Positions 47,346 to 55,856 of a stretch of DNA of 64,000 bases are shown one piece after another. A program made the position numbers and the translations under genes. The stretch spans positions 1 to 64,000 of the forward strand of contig JACCLO010000054.1 of assembly GCA_029448655.1 (NCBI GenBank), written 5' to 3'. The notes under the pieces are model-generated. The model ran no database searches and was not told the origin of the DNA. It saw nothing but the letters and a program-made list of their open reading frames with translations. Position 1 is the first letter of the stretch. The number at the start of each line of letters is the position of its first letter. This DNA comes from Wolfiporia cocos. Lineage: Eukaryota > Basidiomycota > Agaricomycetes > Polyporales > Phaeolaceae.

Positions 47346-47723
47346 AGTTATCCGTGTCATACTCGACCACTGAGACTTATGACATGCATGGTGACCTGCA
47401 TCTTATAGGCAGGACATAGCCTGCTCCTCCTCATCAGGAGTATAGGGTTATATTAGGGGGGTATTCCCCATTGCATGATACACACGGTATTCCATGTCAT
47501 CCCTAGTGACATAGCCTGGTATTGGGATATTACTAAGGGGTGTGACTTCGGAGAACTAGTCCGCTGAGTAACTAGTTTGGACATGCATGTTATGTATGTG
47601 TTGTTTGTGTACATGGACGTGTCTATGGGCGGTTACAAGTGTAAGTGTAAATAAGCTCGTAGAAATGCCAGAAAAATAGGTAAAAATATAGAAAAATTCG
47701 TAGAATGTCCCAGATCTGTGACA
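47346..47723 (-). repeat. LTR remnant, possible 5' LTR of element A
   Basis: It ends GAAAAATAGGTAAAAATATAGAAAAATTCG...ATCTGTGACA, like the end of the LTR at 23417-24617 (GGAAAAATAGGGAAAAATATAGG). Its left part is truncated by the TRIM. Confidence 0.5.
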
Positions 47724-47828
47724 TAGATCAGGAATTTGATAAACCTTATGTTTAGATATTGCCTTGTGGTAGCTTTGTTTTGTTGGGAGTATTAGAACAG
47801 TTTCTTGGGCTTCTGAGATGTTGTGATA
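47724..47828. other. Short spacer between LTRs
   Basis: 105 bp with no recognised feature. Confidence 0.3.
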
Positions 47829-48447
47829 TGACACGGTAACCACCATGCTACCTGCCTAAGCGGGGGAACCCCTATATATCCTATATATCCGCCCTACAGG
47901 GCCCCCATCCTCGTAAGGGGAGAACAGGAGGCTGCATCTATTGAGATGCCTCACCGAATGCCTGAGGTCACAACCCATGAGTGTACCACAATGCCCCCAG
48001 ACTAGCGAGCAGAGAGTGAAGCAAGAATAATATTGAAAGAGGCCCCCACCCTCAAGGAGAGAGCAGCGGGCTTGTTGCTAATGCAGTTCGCTGTTACACT
48101 CAAGCCAGGCAGCAGAGGGTTTTGAGAGGTTGCCAGGGGACACACCCCCTAGGCTGAGATACTAAGTCTGAGGAGTACCTCAGACGTCACCAAGTATATA
48201 TACATGCAGCAACTCCCTAACTACCTAACTGCCTTGCCCTAAAGGTGTGGTCTGTGTGCAGTCAAGTCATGTGCTACAATACAAGGTGACGTTGTTACCT
48301 AGTGATGACGAAAGACCGTGATGTAGCTAGATAAGATAAAGCATTTATCTACCTATGCACGTGCTGTCCTACGAGCGGCTAAAAACCAGCATTTTGGCAT
48401 AAAAACATGGAAAAATGGGGAAAATGACGCCACAATTTCTTGTGACA
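47829..48447 (-). repeat. LTR, about 619 bp, no TSD seen
   Basis: TGACACGGTAACC...TTTCTTGTGACA; same subfamily as 19674-20276. The flanks TGATA and CATTA differ. Confidence 0.7.
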
Positions 48448-48704
48448 CATTAATGTGGGGTGGTTATAGGATTTGGGTAGAACTGGTTTGTCTTTGGATT
48501 GAACTGTATGAGGTGTGAACTGATTTGAAGTGATTACAACTGGTTCTAATTCCTGACAGAGATGACTTACCAGTGCTGGAGCAGTGCTGGAGGTACTTGC
48601 CAATCAAGGAAGGATCTGATCTCTGTAGATAAGTGCTGATAATATCAACAGCAGAGTAGCATTCAATCGCCACTCTGAAGGTATCTTATCAATGTCAGTC
48701 AAAC
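48448..48704. other. Unassigned DNA
   Basis: Only a 60-70 residue serine-rich frame on the minus strand. No motif recognised. Confidence 0.3.
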
Positions 48705-49331
48705 TAGGTGATGTGCCAGGCCTGGCTTGAGGCCAGAGCCAAGCTGGGCCAAGCCCTACTTGGGCTGGGGTGAGCTAGGCTTTACAACATGGCTTGAGAT
48801 GGCCCAGGGCCCAGCTTGTATCTCAGGCTGAGCCAGGCTGAGCTGTTGAGCCCCAGCCTGGTGACCTTAATGGCTACAATGTCTGGCAACTACAATATAA
48901 GATTGTACAGGATAGTAGTATGCTTAACTAAACTATAGTATTATATGCTGTTCATTTCAGACTACATAAAAAGCCAATAAGTCATGTCCTTAATGTTGAA
49001 GCCTGCCACTCACCATTGGGCACCTATACAATACCCCATATGGCAGGTGCACTACTGAATGCCATGCTGGTGGAAGGTTATTTTGACACTTAATACCACT
49101 ATAATTTGTAGGCCTCAATGTTCCTTTTCATCAAGGAACAATTGAAAATGGTGTATTTCAAACTTTCAAGGCTATAGTGATGACTATCCTAGCAGTGGTA
49201 GGCCCCAGCTTGGCCCTGGCCCAGGCTGGGCCAAGCTGTGAGCTGTCAGTGAGGGCCCGGCCTGAGGTTTTGAAAAGCGGTGGGCCATCAAAGCCAGGGC
49301 TTTTGGGCTGGGCTGGGCCTGCACATCACTA
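48705..49331. mobile_element. hAT-type MITE, copy 2 (diverged)
   Basis: About 627 bp. Ends TAGGTGATGTGCCAGGCC and GGCCTGCACATCACTA; the body is collinear with the copy at 13136-13994 (TGGCTACAATGTCTGGCA, CCATATGGCAGG, GTGATGACTATCCTAGCAG). Flanks GTCAAACT/GTCAAATT are an 8-bp duplication with one mismatch if the boundary is shifted by one base. Confidence 0.75.
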
Positions 49332-49604
49332 GTCAAATTCAATGTGTGACTGGGAAACTAATCATCAGACTGGTATAGAATTGTTGTTTGGTAGTCAGGC
49401 TGGCATATGAATTGCAAAGTGCTGTTGCAGCTTACCTATGTGGATATACTATAGCCTGTGGCATATGCCACACAATGTGGTGCACACCTAGAGGCCTCAG
49501 AACCATCATGTAGAATCACAATGTACAAAATAAGTGGTATACATGATGTTGAGAATGCTCAAACTACAAAAATCTGAGCACATCTGAGAAGCTGTGTATA
49601 TTGC
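49332..49604. other. Unassigned DNA
   Basis: No feature recognised. Confidence 0.3.
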
Positions 49605-49796
49605 TCAAAGTGGTGCAAAGCCATTCTTGCTGAGCAGGTCATCCAGATTGTCAACTCTGTCCTCATCCAGACCCAAATCCCCATCCTTGTCTTTATAATT
49701 TTCTGCCCTGTTTCCCTCTTCATCTTCACACTGCTCGTCCACTTCATCCTCAGCAACTTGATACCTATAGTCCAGCTCCTCCTCAATAAGCTTCAT
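49605..49796 (-). CDS. Short acidic ORF, possible 3' exon of a transposon gene
   Basis: 63 residues starting MKLIEEELDYRYQVAEDEV, strongly acidic, ending DDLLSKNGFAPL. The frame stays open upstream to 50003. No domain recognised. The strongly acidic composition looks coding-like, and its acidic character recalls the 15357-15560 ORF, but I could not align them. Confidence 0.3.
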   Translation of the reverse strand: MKLIEEELDYRYQVAEDEVDEQCEDEEGNRAENYKDKDGDLGLDEDRVDNLDDLLSKNGFAPL

Positions 49797-50752
49797 ATCT
49801 GAAGGGATGGCGCTCCTGGACCATGCACGGGATGCCATGCACGGCCAGGAACAGGTGTCCCCAAGGGACCAGACGGCCCGCACGGCCGGTGCCCTGCCTC
49901 GATTGTCTTTGGCCGTTCCAGCTCGCGCGTGGCTGCGGCTGCAATATAAATGTGCCATAGACTTTAGACACATGTAAGAATACCAGGGCACGATCAAACA
50001 CACACCAAAACGACACAGAACACACCACAGAAAGCCAGCTGGTAGGCAGAATGCCCATCTGAGGTAGTTCAGCCACAGCTTGACCGATCATGATCGGCCT
50101 CGATCATACTCGTACAGTGAACCTTCGCTGGCTCATGCACAATCTGAAATGTCGCAAAAGCCCTGCGGGCACTATCTGGCTGCTCATCCAGTCAAAACAG
50201 GTGCCATCTGACGCTTCCCTAGGCTCTCTAGCCTAGCCAGGTCTGGCCCAACCCCAACTGCCTTCCTATAGCTTTTTCCATGTCTTTTCTCTCCAACCTC
50301 GGTGCACCACCCTAGATCTACAGGTGATCGGTCTCATAAAATAATTTGCTTGTGTTTCAGGACAGTCTTCACCATCTCAGGGTTCGTCTCTGGATTGTCT
50401 AGCTTGTAGGGTGCACACTCGAAATTTTAGGACACTTAAAATGTTGTAGAAAATTTCGTGGCTCTCCATGTATTTAGGCGATGTGTAGATACGAGCAAAT
50501 CATCGAATTCCACCCAGACGAAGTCAGACGAAGGGCTGCGCTCGAGGCGTACGCTTAGGACTTAGGAAATCGGTCACAAACATTTTCGAGTCAATGTCTA
50601 TTATTTCCACTTTATTCGACGCACCGCCGCAGTTCTAAATCGCTACAGGCTACGTTCAACCGGTAAAACTACTCGACATCAACCCCTCGAACACCTCGCC
50701 TATCTCGGCACATCCAGACCTGCCCGGAGAACCCGAGAGAAAATATTTTTCT
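49797..50752. other. Unassigned DNA
   Basis: No coding, repeat or RNA feature could be supported. Confidence 0.3.
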
Positions 50753-51116
50753 GACAACAGCGGTATGTGCAGTCTTGCACCACAGACTAGCGAGTATAGA
50801 ATAGTAGTGTTGCCAAGACGCAGGCGGGCGCACACGCAGAGGTAGTGAGGATTGACCTGGTTGCCAAGAATAGTAGAACTGAGGTTGTAAGACCTCAGCT
50901 CGCGCTATATGTACATACAGGGGGACACACTGTGTCTACCCTAAAGAGGTGGCCTGTGCACTACCTAAGGTGAGTCACATGGGTGGCACTACTGTAAGTA
51001 TGGGCGCATGACTGTTAAGGTATCAGGGAATTCTAGCTAAACCTTATCAAACCTAAGACAAACAATAACAAGTCATGTGATATCTATAAGAGCCTTACCC
51101 GAGGCAGTCTGTGACA
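50753..51116 (-). repeat. LTR remnant
   Basis: Minus-orientation family LTR with the AGTAGAACTGAGGTTGTAAGACCTCAG hairpin region and terminal GCAGTCTGTGACA. Its left end is atypical (TGACAACAG) and no duplication was found. Confidence 0.55.
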
Positions 51117-51470
51117 CTCTCAACCTCCTCTCTGCTCATGGCACCCAGTATGCTTATGCCCTCCATGACATGGCCAGGGCAGCTTCACTCATATTTATCA
51201 CTTCAATCATGCCTCTGCTGTCATGTCATGCCGCTTCAATTACATCACTGAACATGTGTTCATATTGAGGTTTTTCTATCAACTCCTCTGCCCCTTGTAT
51301 TCCAACCAGGTCATCCTGAATGGCCAGGACAATTTCTCTTTCATGGTTTTGGAGAGTTTTGTCAAAGGACTAGGGATCCCCAGATTGATCGACAAAGACT
51401 TGTATTGGAATCGTATACTCACGTTGCCATCAGCAGCTCTTGATTTCTTAACCCTTCATCCCATCCACTT

Positions 51471-53219
51471 TAGTGATGTGCCAGGCCCAGCTTTGGGCCA
51501 TGAGCTGGGCCGGGCCAAGCTGGGCTTTACAGCACGGCTTGAGACTGACACACGCTACTAACTAGCACTCAACCAGGGGAAGGGGGCTCACACAAAGGTG
51601 CCTTCCTGATTTGGGACTACTAGCCAGAAGAGGCCAAGACAAGTCTGAGGTTTATGCTCGAGACTGTCTGGCTTATATATTACTACTGTTTGTACATGTG
51701 GGGGCTCGCGTGACTATGGGGTCATCTACTTGCTGGTATACAATTGGTCTAAGCTATGGGGCCGGTAATGGCATTGGAGCACTGGTACGTAGCGAGATGT
51801 CCATAGCAACGTAGTGTGATGGGATTGGATCAGGGGGGTTGCCAATCGATCGGGTTACGATCAGTGGTTCTTGTCGATCGGGTGATACCAGTAATGGCGG
51901 TGGTGATCAGTGCTTCGATCGGGTGTAATGATCGGTGGTTTTCGTCGATCAGGGTATAACGACCAGTGCTCCTCATAGGTCATGTGCTGCCATCCCAGGC
52001 AGGGGGTGCACCATTCCAATGGCGTGGTTTGACAAGATGTGGTCTGAAGGTGCTTTTGGTGGCCTAGGTTCCCGAGGTTACGGTACTGAGGGTCGATCGT
52101 TCACGGCCCGGGTTCCCAGAGGTTGCGGTACTGAAGGGAAGGCGTAGGGCGTAGACTCGTAGACTGTAGGTGCATAGGTCTAGTGCTTGTATGGGATTGC
52201 TGCCATCCCACGGGCAGAAGTCTATACAGGTCGGGGCCTGCCTGTAATGGGGAATGTCTATGCCAGTAATGGCGAGTGTCTGTGGTGTAAGAGATGTGAG
52301 ACATTGGGCGTAGTGTTTAGGTCACGTGCATAATATAGGTCATTCCTCTAGTTAGTGTGTAGTGTATGTGCGATGGCTGGTAACCTGGATTGTCTTGGGG
52401 TTACTGCTGTGCTAGCCACGCTGGTGGTTCCTAGAGGTGGCCCATGACTAGGTTGTATGGACTAGGCAGTATTGTACTGACTGCCGGGGACTGGGACTGG
52501 TGTAAGGTTCGGACTGCTGGTGGTCTGCTAGTGCCCGTAGTGACTTGTGTATCGGAGGGCTTCTACTAGCATTGCCGTACGTATCCAGCTGGGCTTGGAT
52601 GGAGTGCTTTAGCGTGCAAGAGGCGTGAGTGGGGTGTCAACCTAGGATGTTCTACTAGGCTTGGAAATTGGCTTGTGACAGAGACGGCCCAGGGCCCGGC
52701 CTGAGATACAGGCCAGGCCAGGCCAAGCTGTTGAGCCCTGGCCTAGGGATCTTAATGGCTACAATATCTGGCAGGCACAATATAAGCCCATACAGGCCAG
52801 TTATATGCTCAACTCAATCATTGTGCACCTATCTTGTTTATTTAAAACTACAGAAAAGTCAAGTCCTCAACGTTGAAGCCTGCCACTCACTTTTGGGCGC
52901 CTATATGATCCCCCATATGGCAGGCACGCTACTGAATGCTGCGCTAGTGAATGATTATTTCATGCTTAATCCTACTATAGATCGGAGGATTAAAGGTTCT
53001 ATTTCATCTGGGAAAGGTTTGGCAAAGGTGAATCTCAAGCTCTGAAGCTAAAGTGACGATTATCTTAGCAGTGGTAGGCCGCGGCCAAGCTGGGACCTAG
53101 GCCGGGCCAAGCCGTGAGCTGTCAATGAGGGCCTGGCCTGAGGTTTTGAAAAGCCATGGGCCATCCAAGCCGGGCCGAAGCCGGGGCTTTTGAGCTGGGC
53201 TGGGCCTGGCACATCACTA
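51471..53219. mobile_element. hAT-type MITE, copy 3 (TSD ATCCACTT), with nested LTR
   Basis: Ends TAGTGATGTGCCAGGCCCAG / CTGGGCCTGGCACATCACTA; 8-bp duplication ATCCACTT at 51463-51470 and 53220-53227. Without the nested LTR it is about 0.6 kb. It retains the empty site for the LTR found in copy 1. Confidence 0.9.
51546..52680 (-). repeat. Solo LTR, 1135 bp, TSD GAGAC
   Basis: TGACACACG...TTGGCTTGTGACA with GAGAC at 51541-51545 and 52681-52685. It is inserted in the left arm of MITE copy 3. It contains repeated GATCGGG..TAATG words near 51850-51960. Confidence 0.85.
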
Positions 53220-53267
53220 ATCCACTTCAGTCCGTGGCTATTTTCTCGGGCAACTCAGGTTGGGGAG

Positions 53268-53974
53268 TGTTACGGTTATTTTGATTTTTCGAATATCGAC
53301 AGAACTCACCACCGGGCGAATACGATACAGGGACTTGTTGCGCAACCAACCCCCTGGCTACTCGTGACTCTACTGGGCGCATCCCCAGTTGTATTAGCAT
53401 GTAGGGCGCGTTTCACCTTTGGCAGATCCAACTCTGCCACCGTTTCACCTTCATCGTTTATTAGCTGATAGATGGTGTTCAACCACCATCATCCCTATCT
53501 ATCGTTTCGGATACATCACTACATACTTATCAAACGTTTGATACTATAGCGTAGATAGTAGCGGTGGCATCTGGGATGGACTTGACCCCTAAAACCCAGC
53601 GTAGTATAAAAGCTCATGTACTTATTGTCAAGGCTCTTCAGCTCGACCTTGTTGTATAAACAAGAAGTCTTATACTCGTTCTCAAACGTAGGAAACTACG
53701 CTCAGTATTTCTCACTCGAGCAACCGAACGACTAAGTCCTCGAAGTGCACACTGACTTCTCGGACTTAGGCGAGTCTTATATTCTATTCGACTCGCACCT
53801 GAACAGATTATATCCTCTAACGCGTATTGGATATTATACGATCTCCTAGGAACTTCACCTAGGACTTGAAGGCATCTAACGAGCATTTGCCTTGCATACG
53901 GCTATACGCCCACATGCAGAAGAACGATCTATATTCGCGACTCGAATATACGAACGGGTGTTCGACCCGTAACA
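53268..53974 (+). repeat. 5' LTR of the dUTPase chromovirus
   Basis: 707 bp. Differs from the 3' LTR at five sites: four transitions and one transversion. The TATA and RNA start are given separately. Confidence 0.95.
53605..53650 (+). promoter_or_regulatory. TATA box and probable RNA start in the 5' LTR
   Basis: TATAAAAG at 53605-53612; AGCTCGACCTT at 53640-53650 is the complement of the primer site. The 35-base spacing fits initiation at A53640. A CTTGTT..AACAAG stem follows immediately. Confidence 0.75.
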
Positions 53975-53975
53975 G

Positions 53976-53986
53976 AAGGTCGAGCT
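53976..53986 (+). promoter_or_regulatory. Self-complementary primer-binding site
   Basis: AAGGTCGAGCT, one base after the LTR, is the exact reverse complement of 53640-53650. This matches the 11-nt self-priming arrangement known from Tf1 of fission yeast. There is no TGG start and no tRNA-like match. Confidence 0.8.
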
Positions 53987-54020
53987 TATCACACCCTCAC
54001 CTACCACGGTGTAAGGGCAC

Positions 54021-55856
54021 ATGATATTTGGACCAGAATTCCCAGCACGACTGATTGAACTCTTGCCCGAGGACATTCAGGGAGTCTACAGACTCAACCG
54101 ATACGAGTGGACTGACACCATTGGAGCCTTCCGTAACCGCGGAGGAATTGTTGTCATTCCAAGAGAAGATAGGGCATCGAAGTGGGTAGAAGTATACCCC
54201 TCCGCAAGAACGACCGCTTGGGAAATAACGCGTGAAGCGTTCGAACGATTTGGAGAACTCCCTCCGATGTCAACCGCGACGTTGACCGAAAACGAAACCG
54301 AAACCATCAACAGAACCTTCGATGCCGATGGAAATACGAATCAGCCTTCGGGCGCCACAGGAATGGCAGGAATTGAGCGCATCGGAGATGATGGGAGAAA
54401 TCCTGGAAATTTTACAGGAACAGATAACAGCCAGACCGGAGGACAGGACCCTCCAGGATTTATATCTGCTTTTGCGCAGAGTGGGATTGGGCCTATGGCT
54501 GGAGGAACAGACCTCTTTGGAAACCCCCCACAGAACGCACCCGGAATGGGTAGCGGAGGAAATCCGTCTTGGACTAGCCCAAGCGGAGGAATGGGAACGA
54601 CAAACCCAGGAACATGGCCTTCAGGCCTATTTGGACGAACCTCCGCAGGTACAAGCGGAGGAGGACTGGGAGGAAACTTCGGACTCGGAGGAGGGAATGC
54701 CCCCCCTCCTGGAGGATTCGGAGGAGGAACCCCCGCGAACCCCGGAGGAGGAAACCCTGGAGGAAACCCAGGGAACCCCGGAGGAAACCCAGGAAACCCA
54801 GGTGGAGGATACCCGGGAGGAGGAGGACCTCCACCACCGAATGCGCCGCAGCCTCAACCTCCGGCGCCAAACCCGTACTACCGACCCCCGATGATAAAGA
54901 TCAATCCCCCAGACGTATTCGACGGGGAACGATCTGACATGCAGAACTTCATAAACCAGTGCAATTCCTGGTTTACGATGTACGAAACATCATTCCAGAA
55001 CGACGTTCAGAGAGTGATCTTTATCCTCTCTTATATTTCGAACAAGGGGAAAACAGGCCAGTGGAAACAAAATTACCACCGGGTTTACACGAACCCCCAG
55101 ACGAAACGATTCTTCCCACCTAGTCTTGCACAGTTTGATGCAGACTTCCAGAAAGCCTTCGGAGCCATCGAAGAGGTACAGAAGGCGCGGAAGAAAATCC
55201 TGGACGTAACCCAGGACAGGAAGGACATTGATGATTATATCACCGAGTTCAACAACTTGGCCGGAAAGGCCCAGTACGATCGATACAGCGCGGACGGAAA
55301 CGCGTTGCTCATAACCCTCTTTGAGAAAGGGTTACCCGAACACACGACCCGATACATCATCGGTGTTCGACCGCTACCAGCAACCATTGATGAATGGCAG
55401 TCCGCTGCCTCGTACTATGAAAATACGTACAAGATATTCTTGAAACGGGACAAACCGTTTGTCAAGAAAAAGGCTTGGCAAGCCTCGAACCAGAATAACG
55501 GACGCACTAGTGCTCCACAGACAACCGCACCGAAAGATCCGAACGCAATGGATGTAGATCGAATGACCACCCAGGAAAGGGACGATCACATCAAGAAAGG
55601 AAAATGCTTCACCTGTCATCAGCCAGGACATATGTCGCGAGACTGCCCGAAGAGGCCGAGGAAACCAGCCCGCCCTAGGCGGACTACTCGAAAAACCGAA
55701 GAAGAAGAAGCCGAGCAAGAAGCTCGCATCGAAGAAGTCTCCGAAGAAGAGACTGAATATGTCACCGCTAACAGAGCGGTCACAGCAATTAGGGCTCTGA
55801 AAGCCAAGAACCCCGAGCTCCTAGCACGGCTCGTAGAAGAACAGGATTTTGCCTAG
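54021..55856 (+). CDS. Gag of the dUTPase chromovirus
   Basis: 611 residues; forms the virus-like particle and binds RNA. The first ATG after the primer site (MIFGPEFPARLIELLPEDIQ) is the natural start. Residues about 90-290 are a Gly/Pro/Asn-rich low-complexity region with NPGGNPGNPGG repeats. Then comes a capsid-like retrotransposon gag domain (INPPDVFDGERSDMQNFINQ; residues about 295-490) and one CCHC knuckle, CFTCHQPGHMSRDC (residues about 531-545), followed by a basic RPRKPARPRRTTRK patch and an acidic tail. It ends with TAG at 55854-55856. The pol frame is -1 relative to gag and overlaps it for about 64 nt. No internal damage. In the overlapping +1 frame a 190-codon ORF is open across the low-complexity zone. 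Confidence 0.9.
   Translation: MIFGPEFPARLIELLPEDIQGVYRLNRYEWTDTIGAFRNRGGIVVIPREDRASKWVEVYPSARTTAWEITREAFERFGELPPMSTATLTENETETINRTFDADGNTNQPSGATGMAGIERIGDDGRNPGNFTGTDNSQTGGQDPPGFISAFAQSGIGPMAGGTDLFGNPPQNAPGMGSGGNPSWTSPSGGMGTTNPGTWPSGLFGRTSAGTSGGGLGGNFGLGGGNAPPPGGFGGGTPANPGGGNPGGNPGNPGGNPGNPGGGYPGGGGPPPPNAPQPQPPAPNPYYRPPMIKINPPDVFDGERSDMQNFINQCNSWFTMYETSFQNDVQRVIFILSYISNKGKTGQWKQNYHRVYTNPQTKRFFPPSLAQFDADFQKAFGAIEEVQKARKKILDVTQDRKDIDDYITEFNNLAGKAQYDRYSADGNALLITLFEKGLPEHTTRYIIGVRPLPATIDEWQSAASYYENTYKIFLKRDKPFVKKKAWQASNQNNGRTSAPQTTAPKDPNAMDVDRMTTQERDDHIKKGKCFTCHQPGHMSRDCPKRPRKPARPRRTTRKTEEEEAEQEARIEEVSEEETEYVTANRAVTAIRALKAKNPELLARLVEEQDFA
54322..54894 (+). CDS. ORF overlapping the gag low-complexity region (+1 frame)
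   Basis: 190 codons, Glu-rich, with an amphipathic-looking start (MGEILEILQEQITARPEDR, LQDLYLLLRRVGLGLWLEEQ). Much of the Glu content is the frame shadow of GGA-glycine codons, so it may be incidental. However, the N-terminal half reads more like a folded protein than the gag frame there. Expression is unproven. Confidence 0.25.
   Translation: MPMEIRISLRAPQEWQELSASEMMGEILEILQEQITARPEDRTLQDLYLLLRRVGLGLWLEEQTSLETPHRTHPEWVAEEIRLGLAQAEEWERQTQEHGLQAYLDEPPQVQAEEDWEETSDSEEGMPPLLEDSEEEPPRTPEEETLEETQGTPEETQETQVEDTREEEDLHHRMRRSLNLRRQTRTTDPR

Larger units (their letters stand above)
23417..47723 (-). mobile_element. Element A: decayed chromovirus, multiply interrupted
   Basis: Minus-strand Ty3/gypsy element in pieces: 3' LTR (23417-24617), integrase and chromodomain (24618-27070), RNase H piece (27963-28048), RNase H/RT/protease (44097-46037), gag 3' part (46034-46425), and a possible 5' LTR remnant (47346-47723). 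It is split by a solo LTR, by the 16-kb tandem array and by a TRIM. The joined RNase H text across the first two breaks (LEGH / [23 protein letters not shown] / ALYLSRFNF) shows these are true insertions into one element. Confidence 0.75.

Noticed and set aside
47829..48447. Target duplication for this LTR
   Set aside because: TGATA and CATTA do not match and moving the boundary does not help.
54574..54870. Minus-strand ORFs opposite gag (Ser/Leu/Val-rich)
   Set aside because: Shadows of the GGA-rich gag repeat; no start context or motif.
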